Shown here: positions 7,465 to 15,805 of the stretch, piece by piece
Layout: each line of letters begins with the position of its first letter
Position numbering within the stretch: the stretch's first letter is position 1
Source: Streptomyces viridiviolaceus
GTDB taxonomy: Bacteria > Actinomycetota > Actinomycetes > Streptomycetales > Streptomycetaceae
Direction: 5' to 3'
Length of the DNA stretch: 64,000 nucleotides
NCBI RefSeq assembly: GCF_014650995.1
Contig: NZ_BMWA01000020.1
Location: forward strand, 1 to 64,000
The notes under the pieces: generated by a model
Told to the model about the DNA's origin: nothing
What the model saw: only the letters and a program-made list of their open reading frames with translations
Databases searched by the model: none
Translations under genes and position numbers: made by a program

Positions 7465-9048
7465 GTGAGCAACCTTCCCAGCCCGTTCGTCTCGCGCAGA
7501 GCGCTGCTCGGAGCGACGCTCGCGGGCGGCCTCGCCCTGAGCGGCTGCAGCCGCTCCGCCGCCCCCATCTCCAGCGCAACGGGCGCGCCGACCGGCCCGC
7601 GCAAGCGCGGTGGTACGTTCCGTTTCGCGCCCGCGGACTTCGGCAGCACCGTCACCACGGACCCCCAGTCCGCCAATTCTTCCTTCGCGCTGGCCGCCGC
7701 CTACACCGACACGCTGGTGCGACGCGACCACGACTGGGTGCCCCGTCCCGCCCTCGCCGAGGAGTTCACTCCCGAGGGCGACGACCTCGCGACCTGGACG
7801 ATCCGGCTGCGCGACGGCGTCACCTTCCACAACGGCAAGCCGCTCACCGCGGACGACGTCATCTTCACCATCCGCCGCAACCTCGACCCCGAGAACCCGG
7901 GTTTCGTCGCCGGCCTGCTCGACTCGCTCGACCCGAGGCAGCTCACCAAGCTCGACGCGCAGACGGTGCGCCTGAAGCTGAAGTACCCCAACTCGATGCT
8001 CCAAGAAGGCTTCGCGGAGGTGCCCGCGGGCATCGTGCCGGTCGGTTTCGATCCGAAGAAGCCCATCGGTACGGGGCCGTTCAAGCAGCAGAGCTTCACA
8101 CCCGGACAGCGCTGGGTCGGCGTACGCAACGAGGACTACTGGATGGAGGGCCGGCCCTACCTCGACAGTCTCGAACTGATGGGGTTCGCCAACGCGGACG
8201 TCGCCCGGGTGAACGGACTGCTGAGCCGGCAACTCGACGGAATCGACCGGGTTCCCGCCAACCAGCTCGCCCAGCTTCGGCAGCGGGGCGAGATCAACGT
8301 GCTGGTCTCGCCCACGGGTGCGTTCCAGTTCGTCTCGATGCGCTGCGACAAGGGCTCCCAGTTCGAGGACAACCGCGTCCGGCAGGCGTTCAAGCTCATG
8401 GTCGACCGGCCTCAGATGGTCGACGTCGCCTTCGGCGGTCTGGGCGACGTGGGCAACGACGTCGGCTCCTGGGCCAAGTTCGACCCGACGTACGACAGCT
8501 CGCTCCCGCAGCGGACACAGGACATCGACAAGGCCCGTTCCCTGCTGAAGGCCGCGGGCCAGGACGGGATGTCGGTCCGTTTCCGCGTCGGCGACGTCGA
8601 ACCAGGCGCGAAGACCGCCGCCTCCTTGTTGATTCAGCACGCGAAGGCCGCCGGCGTCAAGCTCGAACTGGACGTCGTCGCCGACCTCGCCCAGTTCTAC
8701 GGCAGCGCCAGCTACCGGACCGCCCAGCTGAAGAACGACTGGAACTTCACCCAGTCCATCTACGACAACGCCTCCTACTGCTGGCTGCCGTCGGGTCCCT
8801 ACAACAACACCGGCTTCGACCATCCGAAGGTCGCCTCCCTCTACCGGCAGGCCCTTGCCACCTCCGGTTCGAAGAGCAGGGAGCTGATGCAGGAGCTGTC
8901 CCGGGTCGTCCACGACGAGGGACCGTGGATCGTGTGGGGCCGCCGCGACATCGCCGACGCCTACAACCGGAAGTTCACCGGCCCCGTCCCGGACGCCTCG
9001 GGCCTCGGCTTCAACGGCTTCCACTGGGAGGAGATCTCCCTGGCCTAG
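7465..9048 (+). CDS. Extracellular solute-binding lipoprotein, family 5 (DppA/OppA-like)
   Basis: A 527-residue family 5 solute-binding protein that captures the substrate for the importer encoded upstream. The N-terminus has a twin arginine (SRRALLGATLAGG) and a lipobox LSGC near residues 26-29, so it is probably an exported lipoprotein, possibly by the Tat route. Family features include the start of the mature protein (KRGGTFRFAPADFGST) and FHNGKPLTADDVIFTIRR near 128-145. GTG 7465 follows the strong site AAGAGGTGAA. The 86-bp gap after the ATPase contains imperfect inverted repeats (about 7382-7414) that could adjust message levels. The next gene is an FMN reductase, which ties this import to flavin chemistry. 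Confidence 0.9.
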   Translation: MSNLPSPFVSRRALLGATLAGGLALSGCSRSAAPISSATGAPTGPRKRGGTFRFAPADFGSTVTTDPQSANSSFALAAAYTDTLVRRDHDWVPRPALAEEFTPEGDDLATWTIRLRDGVTFHNGKPLTADDVIFTIRRNLDPENPGFVAGLLDSLDPRQLTKLDAQTVRLKLKYPNSMLQEGFAEVPAGIVPVGFDPKKPIGTGPFKQQSFTPGQRWVGVRNEDYWMEGRPYLDSLELMGFANADVARVNGLLSRQLDGIDRVPANQLAQLRQRGEINVLVSPTGAFQFVSMRCDKGSQFEDNRVRQAFKLMVDRPQMVDVAFGGLGDVGNDVGSWAKFDPTYDSSLPQRTQDIDKARSLLKAAGQDGMSVRFRVGDVEPGAKTAASLLIQHAKAAGVKLELDVVADLAQFYGSASYRTAQLKNDWNFTQSIYDNASYCWLPSGPYNNTGFDHPKVASLYRQALATSGSKSRELMQELSRVVHDEGPWIVWGRRDIADAYNRKFTGPVPDASGLGFNGFHWEEISLA

Positions 9049-9103
9049 CGACCTGGCCCACCTCCTCGAAGACATCAACCCGAGTGATCCCCGGAGGCCC
9101 TTC

Positions 9104-9598
9104 ATGAGCGTCAGCGTCCTCGTCGGAAACCCACGTCCAGGATCCCGCACCCTGGCTGCGGCCACTCTCGTGGCGCAGAGGATCACGGGCGCCGAGCCCG
9201 ACCACGTCATCGACCTCGCGGAGCTGGGGGCCGCCCTGCTCGGCGGGGACGACCCGGCGGTGGCCGAGGCCAGGGCGACGGTCCAGTCGTCGTCGCTGGT
9301 CGTGGTGGGGAGCCCGACGTTCAAGGCGACCTACAGCGGCCTGTTGAAGCTGTTCCTCGACCAGTTCCACGGCAACACCGCCCTGGAGGGCGTCGTCGCC
9401 CTCCCGTTCATGCTCGGCGGCAACCCCGCGCACGCCCTTGCCCCGGAGACGACCCTGCGTCCCCTCCTCTCGGAACTCGGCGCCGTGTGCGCACTCCCCG
9501 GGCTCTACCTGCTGGACACCGCCTATGCCACCGACCCGGCCCTGGGCGCCTACGCACAGCGCTGGTCACCCGTCGTCAAGAGGCTGACCGACCAGTGA
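9104..9598 (+). CDS. NAD(P)H-dependent FMN reductase (SsuE/MsuE-like)
   Basis: A 164-residue flavodoxin-fold reductase. It has the N-terminal phosphate loop GNPRPGSRT near residues 7-15 and the GSPTFKATYSGLLKLFLDQF segment near 69-88 that is typical of SsuE-type NAD(P)H:FMN oxidoreductases. Such enzymes make free FMNH2 for two-component monooxygenases, the role that RutF plays in pyrimidine degradation. Four luciferase-like monooxygenases of this window would need such a partner. It sits in one operon with the transporter upstream and the GMC oxidoreductase 24 bp downstream. Confidence 0.88.
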   Translation: MSVSVLVGNPRPGSRTLAAATLVAQRITGAEPDHVIDLAELGAALLGGDDPAVAEARATVQSSSLVVVGSPTFKATYSGLLKLFLDQFHGNTALEGVVALPFMLGGNPAHALAPETTLRPLLSELGAVCALPGLYLLDTAYATDPALGAYAQRWSPVVKRLTDQ

Positions 9599-9622
9599 GG
9601 GCACGAGCGAAGGGAGGACGAG

Positions 9623-11140
9623 ATGAGCACGTTCGACTATGTGGTGGTCGGCGGAGGCAGCGCCGGATGTGTCGTCGCCGCCCGACTGAGCGAGAACCCC
9701 GGTGTCTCGGTGCTGCTCCTGGAGGCCGGCGGGGACGAGCGGCGGCCCGACGTGGAGAGGCCCGACGCCTGGTCGACCCTGCTCGGGAGCGAGGCGGACT
9801 GGGCGTACGAGACGGTGAGGCAGCCGGGGACCGGCCGGATCCACCCGGCGCCTCGCGGCAGGGTGCTCGGTGGCTCCGGCTCGATCAACTGCATGGCCCA
9901 TCTGCGCGGCCACCGGCTCGACTTCGACGAGTGGGCCGGCCTCGGTGCGAAGGGATGGGCGTACGACGACGTCCTGCCGTACTTCAAGCGCTCGGAGGAC
10001 GTGCCACTCGGTGATCCGGCGCACCGGGGCCGCGGCGGCCCGCTGCACCCGCGTCCCGACGGGAAGCCGGGCGCACTGGGGACGGCGTACCTGGAGGGCG
10101 CGGTCCGCCTGGGACATCAGGTGGCCGACGACCTGAACGCAGGCGAGATGCTCGGAGTGGGCTGGGCCGACGCACTCGTTCATCACGGCCGACGCGAGAG
10201 CACGGCGTCCGCGTACCTGCGGCCGGTCATGGGCCGACCGAATCTGACGGTTCTCACCCACACGATGGTGCGGCGGCTGACCATCGAGGCCGGCCGGTGC
10301 ACCGGGGTCGAGTACGTGCGCGACGGAGTGCCCGGCCGTGCCGCGGTCGCCGCAGAGGTGGTGCTGTGCGGCGGTGCGGTCGCCTCGCCGCAGCTCCTGC
10401 TGCTCTCGGGCATCGGACCCGCCGACGAGCTGGCGGAACTCGGCCTGCCCCCGGTGGTGGACCTCCCCGAGGTGGGGCGCAACTTGGCGGACCACGTGCT
10501 GATGGCCGGGATCCGCTACCGTGCCACCCGGCCGATCCGTGCGTCGGAGGCCGAGGGTGGCGTTCCCACACTCTTCGTGCGCACCGGCCCGAGTGAGCTC
10601 GGTCCCGACCTGCAACTGTCGGTGATGGCCGGCGACTACCGTATGCCGTGGCAGCAGCCCGTCGAGAACGGGTTCACCTTCCTCATCGGCCATATGCGCC
10701 CGCACAGCCGCGGAAGCGTCAGACTCGCCTCCGCCGACCCCACCGTGCCCCCTCTCATCGACCCGGCGTATCTGCGCGAGCGCCACGACCTGGACCAGCT
10801 GATCGAAGCGGTGGAGGAAACCGACCGGATCGTGCGCTCCGGAGTCTTCGAGGAGTGGGGCGGGGTGTCGGAGACCTCGCTGATGCTGCGGAAGGAAGGC
10901 GCCGAACTCGAACACGCGGTCCGGTCCACGGTGAGCAGCTACTTCCACCTGTCCGGTACGTGTCGCATGGGATCCGATCCGGACGCCGTCGTCGACCCCC
11001 GGCTGCGCGTGAACGGTGTCACCGGGCTGCGTGTAGCCGATGCCTCGGTGATGCCGACGGTCGTGTCCTGCAACACCAACGCCGCCACGGTGATGATCGG
11101 GGAGAAGGCGGCCGAGCTGCTGCGCGACCGGGATACCTGA
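9623..11140 (+). CDS. GMC-family FAD oxidoreductase, copy 1
   Basis: A 505-residue glucose-methanol-choline oxidoreductase, which oxidises an alcohol to an aldehyde or ketone using FAD. Seen are the N-terminal dinucleotide site YVVVGGGSAGCVVAARLSE, the acidic LLLEAGG end, the GGSGSINCMAHLRGH loop (usually GGSS.IN.M.Y.RG) near residues 88-102, and the C-terminal HLSGTCRMG with catalytic histidine and SCNTNAATVMIGEKAAELL. It is a close paralogue of the GMC gene at 26807, sharing most of its first 140 residues. The aldehyde dehydrogenases of the island would be natural next steps. Substrate unknown. Confidence 0.92.
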   Translation: MSTFDYVVVGGGSAGCVVAARLSENPGVSVLLLEAGGDERRPDVERPDAWSTLLGSEADWAYETVRQPGTGRIHPAPRGRVLGGSGSINCMAHLRGHRLDFDEWAGLGAKGWAYDDVLPYFKRSEDVPLGDPAHRGRGGPLHPRPDGKPGALGTAYLEGAVRLGHQVADDLNAGEMLGVGWADALVHHGRRESTASAYLRPVMGRPNLTVLTHTMVRRLTIEAGRCTGVEYVRDGVPGRAAVAAEVVLCGGAVASPQLLLLSGIGPADELAELGLPPVVDLPEVGRNLADHVLMAGIRYRATRPIRASEAEGGVPTLFVRTGPSELGPDLQLSVMAGDYRMPWQQPVENGFTFLIGHMRPHSRGSVRLASADPTVPPLIDPAYLRERHDLDQLIEAVEETDRIVRSGVFEEWGGVSETSLMLRKEGAELEHAVRSTVSSYFHLSGTCRMGSDPDAVVDPRLRVNGVTGLRVADASVMPTVVSCNTNAATVMIGEKAAELLRDRDT

Positions 11141-11160
11141 CGAGCTGCCGGCACGGGGTA

Positions 11161-11212
11161 TTGATCCATGACGAGAGCCTCCGATAACGTATTACCGACC
11201 AACCGGTCGGAA
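11161..11212 (+). promoter_or_regulatory. Promoter and operator of the first monooxygenase-RidA operon
   Basis: TTGATC (11161-11166), an 18-nt spacer and TAACGT (11185-11190) form the promoter. The palindrome taccgaccaaccggtcggaa (11193-11212) covers the predicted start. About 195 bp of untranslated leader follow before the first gene. Confidence 0.7.
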
Positions 11213-11407
11213 CGATGCCGACGGCAGCTCCGCACGATGCGATGCCGCGCGTGTACGGCGCAGGTGACACCGGGTCCCCGCCGCCGTACCGGCCGACTTC
11301 TTCGCGGTGCACGTGGTGTCGCCGGTTTCCGCGTCAGGCCCGACGACTACGACCACGTCGGACACATCCGCCCATGCGACATGGCCGGATCGAGAAAGGT
11401 TGTGACT

Positions 11408-12577
11408 ATGAGATTCGATCTCATGCACGTGCTGTCGAATCGCGGACGGAAGCGGCCGTGGGGTGAGCTTCTCGACGATTCCCGGCGCCGGGCCGAGCTG
11501 GGCGACGAACTGGGTTTCACCGGGTTGTGGCTGGGCGAGCATCACTTCGACGCGGAGGGCAGCGACCAACTGCCCAACCCCGTCATGCTCCTGGCCGACC
11601 TGGCCGCGCGCACGTCCCGCATGCGCCTGGGCATCGCGGCGATCGGGCTGCCCCTGTGGCACCCGATCCGTCTCGCCGAGGACCTGGCGATGCTCGACCA
11701 CTTCAGCCGCGGCCGGGTCGACGTCGCCTTCAGCCGTGGCATCCTGCGCGGCGAGATCGTCAACCTCAACCCCGAGGCGGACCGGCGCGACGAGCAGAAG
11801 AGCCGCGCGATCTTCGCCGAGAACCTGGAGATCGTGAAGCGCGCCTGGACGCAGGATCCGTTCCGCTGGCACGGCGAGCGCTACCGGATTCCCTGGCCGG
11901 AGACGTCCTGGGGCGGGGACGCCTTGAAGGACTACGAGGACGAGAACGGTCACCTCACCGGGCTTCCCATCATTCCGCAGCCCGTACAGAAGCCCATGCC
12001 GCCCCTGTACGCCGTCTCGCAGCAGACCGAGGGGTTCCGCCTCGCCGCGCGCCAGGGGATGGGGGTCATCAGCTCGCACCCGGCCGGGAAGAAACTGCGT
12101 GCCCTCAACGAGGCCTACGACGAGGAAGCGGCCAAGGTGGGCCGGCCGGGCCACGTCTCCAAGGTGGCCCCGGCGGTCCGCGAGTTCTTCGTCGCCGAGA
12201 GCGAGCAGGAGGCACGCAAGGAGATCGAGGAGTTCGTCAACGGCCGCTTCGAGGTGATCAAGCGCGTACGCGGTCTCGGCGCGTGGCTCGACGTCGACGA
12301 GGACCCGGAGGACCCCAAGCTGCAGGCCATGACGGGCTTCGACCTCATGATGGAGCGCGACTACCTGTTCGTCGGCACCCCGGACTCGGTGGCCGAGCGG
12401 ATGGTGCGCCTGCACGACGAAGAGGGCTGGGACCACTTCATGCTCGGCCTGGGGCACGCGCCGGCTGAGGCACTCGACCGCAGCATGCGGCTGATGGCCG
12501 AGGAGGTCATCCCGCGCGTCCGCCGTGCCACGGGCAACGAGGCGGAGCTCCGGGCGGGCGGATCGGCACAGTCATGA
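11408..12577 (+). CDS. Luciferase-like flavin-dependent monooxygenase, copy 1
   Basis: A 389-residue LLM-class (TIM-barrel) oxidoreductase that should use FMNH2 and oxygen. Features are WLGEHHFDAEGSD near residues 40-52, NPVMLLADLAARTSRMRLG near 58-76, LWHPIRLAEDLAMLDHFSRGR near 83-103, and a late FVGTPDSVAERM segment. It is a paralogue of the gene at 21646. ATG 11408 is preferred for the AAAGG upstream and because it starts the barrel strand MRFDLMH; upstream in-frame codons lie in the leader and operator. It is the head gene of an operon with three RidA genes, the first of which overlaps its stop by four bases. Substrate unknown. Confidence 0.9.
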   Translation: MRFDLMHVLSNRGRKRPWGELLDDSRRRAELGDELGFTGLWLGEHHFDAEGSDQLPNPVMLLADLAARTSRMRLGIAAIGLPLWHPIRLAEDLAMLDHFSRGRVDVAFSRGILRGEIVNLNPEADRRDEQKSRAIFAENLEIVKRAWTQDPFRWHGERYRIPWPETSWGGDALKDYEDENGHLTGLPIIPQPVQKPMPPLYAVSQQTEGFRLAARQGMGVISSHPAGKKLRALNEAYDEEAAKVGRPGHVSKVAPAVREFFVAESEQEARKEIEEFVNGRFEVIKRVRGLGAWLDVDEDPEDPKLQAMTGFDLMMERDYLFVGTPDSVAERMVRLHDEEGWDHFMLGLGHAPAEALDRSMRLMAEEVIPRVRRATGNEAELRAGGSAQS

Positions 12578-13023
12578 CGGAGGTGGACATGTCGGTCGAG
12601 GAGCACGGCAGCCCGGGAACCACCTTCCTGGTCGCACCAACGGCGGACCGGGAGAGGATGGGCAAGCTGGGACTCGGTGGCGCGGCGCTGGCCGGCGATC
12701 GGCTGTTCGCCGGCGCCATGGCCATCGACCTCACGACGCTCTCGCGCGTCGCGGACGCCAAGAGCGTCGTGGACGAGACCCGGATCTGCTTCGACTCGGT
12801 CGGGGCGACCCTCGCCCGCGCGGGCGGCACATTGCGGGACATCGCCAAAATGACCTGCTACGTCTCCGACCGGGAACACATCGCCGAGACATGGCGGACC
12901 CTGGAAGAGATCTTCGCGCCGGGCCCCTGCCCGAAGCGCCTCACGCTGGTCGCCGGCCTGGCCGGCGACTGCAGGGTCGAGTTCGAGATCATGGCCGTGA
13001 TTCCGCAGGAGGACGGGCGATGA
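12574..13023 (+). CDS. RidA-family protein, copy 1
   Basis: A 149-residue member of the RidA/YjgF/RutC family, small trimeric proteins that hydrolyse reactive imines or, like RutC, help process aminoacrylate-type intermediates. It has an extra N-terminal segment of about 25 residues compared with the other copies here. The family core ends with CPKRLTLVAGLAGDCRVEFEIMAV near residues 121-144, which keeps the arginine expected at the imine-binding position. It overlaps both the upstream monooxygenase and the downstream RidA by four bases. It shares the GD(C/A)RV signature with the three other copies, so they are paralogues. Confidence 0.88.
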   Translation: MTEVDMSVEEHGSPGTTFLVAPTADRERMGKLGLGGAALAGDRLFAGAMAIDLTTLSRVADAKSVVDETRICFDSVGATLARAGGTLRDIAKMTCYVSDREHIAETWRTLEEIFAPGPCPKRLTLVAGLAGDCRVEFEIMAVIPQEDGR

Positions 13024-13397
13024 AGGAGCTGATCAGGCCCAGCACCAAGGGACCGTCCGCCGGCGCGGTGACGGACCGGTTCGTCTTCACCGCGGCGTCG
13101 GCCGTCGACCCCGCCACGATGCGTCGGGTCCCCGAGGCCGAGTCCCTGCACGACGAAGTACGCGTGTGTCTTCGGCGCATCGAGAAGACCCTCGCCGAAG
13201 CGGGGCTCACCCTGAAGGACCTGACCAAGGTCACCTGTTGGGTGAGCGAGGAAAAGTACCGCCTGGAGTTCGCCTACGCCTACCGCGACCTCCTCGCGCC
13301 GGGCCCGTACCCCTCGCGCGCGCTGTTCGTCATCGGCCTGCCCGGTGACTGCCGGGTACAGATCGACGCGATCGCCGCCCGGCGCAAGCCGGCCTGA
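13020..13397 (+). CDS. RidA-family protein, copy 2
   Basis: A 125-residue RidA/RutC-family protein of normal length. Seen are DEVRVCLRRIEKTLAEAGLT near residues 41-60, DLTKVTCWVSEEKYRLEF, and the end PYPSRALFVIGLPGDCRVQIDAIAAR with the conserved arginine. Its ATG overlaps the stop of copy 1. A short G/C hairpin follows the stop (about 13404-13430) before the third copy, which might lower downstream expression. Confidence 0.88.
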   Translation: MKELIRPSTKGPSAGAVTDRFVFTAASAVDPATMRRVPEAESLHDEVRVCLRRIEKTLAEAGLTLKDLTKVTCWVSEEKYRLEFAYAYRDLLAPGPYPSRALFVIGLPGDCRVQIDAIAARRKPA

Positions 13398-13460
13398 CCC
13401 CACGGGGGCGGTGTCTCCCTCCCCCCGTCGGAGCGCGGGGGCCACCCACGGAGGAAACAG

Positions 13461-13838
13461 ATGAAGACATTCCTGCCCGGACCCTTCCGGGCCGGCGAGG
13501 TCCCCTTCTCGGCCGGCGTCGACGTCGGCGACCTGGTCTACGCCGACGCCTCGGCCCTCGACCTGCCGAGACTGGAGCGCGTCCCGGAAGCGGCGACAAT
13601 CGCCGACGAGACACGCGTCTGTCTGGAACGGCTGAGGCAGACCCTGTCGGACGCGGGCTGCACGCTCGCCGACCTCGTGAAGGTGAACTGCTACCTGACC
13701 GACGACTCCTACCGTGCCGAGTTCTGGCAGACCTTCGACGACGCACTCGCGCCCGGCCCCTATCCCGTCCGCATCACCCAGGTGGGCGGCCTGGCCGGTG
13801 ACGCCAGGGTGCTGCTGGACGCCGTGGCGGCCCGGTAA
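13461..13838 (+). CDS. RidA-family protein, copy 3
   Basis: A 125-residue RidA/RutC-family protein. It has ADETRVCLERLRQTLSDAGCT, DLVKVNCYLTDDSYRAEF and PYPVRITQVGGLAGDARVLLDAVAAR, keeping the imine-site arginine but with an alanine where the other copies have GDC. It starts 64 bp after copy 2 behind GGAGG. Three consecutive RidA genes with one monooxygenase are unusual; they may form a mixed trimer or act on different intermediates, which is inference. Confidence 0.88.
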   Translation: MKTFLPGPFRAGEVPFSAGVDVGDLVYADASALDLPRLERVPEAATIADETRVCLERLRQTLSDAGCTLADLVKVNCYLTDDSYRAEFWQTFDDALAPGPYPVRITQVGGLAGDARVLLDAVAAR

Positions 13839-13854
13839 GGCCCCGCCCTGCCAT

Positions 13855-13880
13855 GCCCGTCCTCCGCCCGGAGGGCGGGC
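13855..13880 (+). terminator. Hairpin terminator after the RidA triplet
   Basis: Arms gcccgtcctccg and cggagggcgggc pair at 11 of 12 positions with almost no spacer, starting 17 bp after the last RidA stop. Confidence 0.5.
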
Positions 13881-13948
13881 ACCGCGGTGTTGGTGGGAGC
13901 CGTCCGCGGTGAGCCGGTGCGTCACCGGCCCGGTCACCGGAGAACGAG

Positions 13949-13987
13949 TCTGCCTGGAGCACCCCGATGAGGGGTGCTCCAGGCAGA
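13949..13987. terminator. Long perfect bidirectional terminator between convergent units
   Basis: A perfect 17-bp inverted repeat (tctgcctggagcacccc, 13949-13965, and its complement, 13971-13987) with a 5-nt loop lies between the RidA operon and the convergent aldehyde dehydrogenase gene. Confidence 0.8.
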
Positions 13988-14024
13988 TGGCGTTCGGGTG
14001 CCGCGCGTGCCGCGACCGGCGCGG

Positions 14025-15494
14025 TCAGCCCAGGTTGACCGAGACGAGCTTCAGCTCCGTGAAGACGTCCTCCATCGGATAGCGTCCGAGGATCTTGCCG
14101 GTTCCGCTCAGCTTCCCGGCCCTGCCGCCGAACGGAAGATGGGTCTCCGTGTCGCCCGGTGCGGCATTGACGTTGACCAGGCCGGACGGTGCCTTCTCTG
14201 CGAAGCGGAGGCCGCGCGCGACGTCCCTGGTGTAGACGGCCGCGCACAGCCCGTACGGCGACTTGTGCATGAGCTCCAGTGCTTCCGCCTCGGAGGAGAT
14301 GCGCTGCAGCGGCGCGATGGGACCGAAGGTCTCCTCGACGGCGACCGCCATCGACTCGGTGACGTCCGTGAGTACCGTCGGCTCCCAGTACAGGTCGGTC
14401 GGGAAGCCCTTCGCGCGGCCGCCACCGGTCAGCACCACCGCGCCCTCGTCCAGGGCAGTGCCGACGTGTCTGTCCAGCTTCTCGGCCAGAGGTACGTTGT
14501 TCACCGGCCCCATGGTGGTGGCATCGTCGAAGGGCAGGCCCAGGGTGACCTCGCGCTGAACGGCCTCGATGAGGCGGTGGGCGAACTCGTCGTAGAGCGC
14601 GCCGTGCACCAGGAAGCGGCCGGAGGCGGTGCAGGACTGACCGGCCGCCCCGTAGGTCGAGCGCAGTGCGTCAGGGAGGACGACGTCCAGGTCGGCGTCG
14701 TCCAGCAGGACCACCGGACCGTTGCCGCCGAGTTCGATCAGCTGAGCCTTGCCGCTCGCGCGGGCGGCGATGCGCCGGCCCGTGGCGACCGACCCGGTGA
14801 AGGCGACCACCTGGACATCGGGGTGCGCGGTCATCGCGTCGCCGACGACCGGGCCATGACCGGTGACCAGGTTGAAGACACCCGGGGGGAAGCCGGCCGC
14901 CTCGAAGCAGCGCGCCCACTCGTACTCGATCAGGGTCGTGGAAGGCGCCGGGAGCGCCACCACCGTGTTGCCGGTGACCAGGGCGGGTGCGATCTGCGCC
15001 GAAGCCGTGCCCAGCGGGAAGTTCCACGGCTGGATGGCGGCGACGACGCCCCGCGGGACTCGGTACACGAAGGCACGCTTGCGAGGATTCGCCAACTGGG
15101 GCATCGTGCCGTCGAGGTACTTCGCGAGCTCGATCGCCACGCGGATGTTCGAGACGGTCTCGTCGATTTCGGGAAGAGCCTCCACCCGGTACGGCTTGCC
15201 CTGTTCCAGGGCGAGCAGACGGGCCAGCTCTTCCCGTCGGTTCTCGATCTCCCCGATCAGTCGCTCCAGGAAGCGGCAGCGGTCGAAGACGGTGAGGGCC
15301 GACCACGACGTGAAGGCGTGCCGCGCCGCGGTGACGGCTCGATCGACGTCGTCCGGGAGGCCGAGGGCGAAGCTGCCCACCACCTGCCCGGTCGCCGGGC
15401 TGACGGTGCTCTGCCGCTCCTGGCCGGCCGATTCCACGAATCGGCCGCCGATGAACGGCCCGGCTTCGACCGGCGTATGTTGCACGGTTCTCAT
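14025..15494 (-). CDS. NAD(P)-dependent aldehyde dehydrogenase, copy 1
   Basis: A 489-residue aldehyde dehydrogenase superfamily enzyme, oxidising an aldehyde to the acid. Features include the Rossmann motif FTGSVATGRRIA near residues 228-239, the glutamate motif ELGGNGPVVLLDDADLD near 254-270, the catalytic cysteine in GAAGQSCTASGRF near 289-301, and EETFGPIAPL near 388-397. ATG 15494 follows GAGGGGTG and gives a family-typical N-terminus; upstream codons lie in the leader. It is transcribed alone, from a promoter with an island operator. It probably consumes the aldehyde made by a GMC oxidoreductase or released by a monooxygenase. Confidence 0.92.
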   Translation of the reverse strand: MRTVQHTPVEAGPFIGGRFVESAGQERQSTVSPATGQVVGSFALGLPDDVDRAVTAARHAFTSWSALTVFDRCRFLERLIGEIENRREELARLLALEQGKPYRVEALPEIDETVSNIRVAIELAKYLDGTMPQLANPRKRAFVYRVPRGVVAAIQPWNFPLGTASAQIAPALVTGNTVVALPAPSTTLIEYEWARCFEAAGFPPGVFNLVTGHGPVVGDAMTAHPDVQVVAFTGSVATGRRIAARASGKAQLIELGGNGPVVLLDDADLDVVLPDALRSTYGAAGQSCTASGRFLVHGALYDEFAHRLIEAVQREVTLGLPFDDATTMGPVNNVPLAEKLDRHVGTALDEGAVVLTGGGRAKGFPTDLYWEPTVLTDVTESMAVAVEETFGPIAPLQRISSEAEALELMHKSPYGLCAAVYTRDVARGLRFAEKAPSGLVNVNAAPGDTETHLPFGGRAGKLSGTGKILGRYPMEDVFTELKLVSVNLG

Positions 15495-15619
15495 CAACGT
15501 GACACCCCTCTGGCAGCCAACACTGGTCGTGGGAACGGGTGGACGGCGCACACACAGGCCGGCTCAGCGGGACGGCGGCACAAGCCCTGTCGCGGCGGGT
15601 GGTCCCTGCGGGCACTCAG

Positions 15620-15663
15620 TTCCAACCGGTCGGAATGCTAAGAAGGGCTCTATTGCGTGTCAA
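15620..15663 (-). promoter_or_regulatory. Promoter and operator of the aldehyde dehydrogenase gene
   Basis: On the minus strand TTGACA (15663-15658), a 17-nt spacer and TAGCAT (15640-15635) make a near-consensus promoter. The palindrome ttccaaccggtcggaa (15620-15635) covers the start site. Confidence 0.75.
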
Positions 15664-15701
15664 TGCTGCTCACTCCACAGCCACTCGGCGCTTCCCGGCC
15701 C

Positions 15702-15760
15702 TTGACGTGGATCAGAGTCGTCCTGATACTCCAAATTACCGACCGACCAGTTCGTCTGTA
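15702..15760 (+). promoter_or_regulatory. Promoter and operator of the amino-acid-type importer operon
   Basis: TTGACG (15702-15707), a 17-nt spacer and GATACT (15725-15730) form the promoter. The operator-like gaccgaccagttcgtctgta (15741-15760) begins at the predicted start. It is divergent from the aldehyde dehydrogenase promoter. Confidence 0.75.
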
Positions 15761-15805
15761 AGAGCCGGTCGATCATCCGAACCATTCAGGCCAGGTGGAG
15801 GAATC

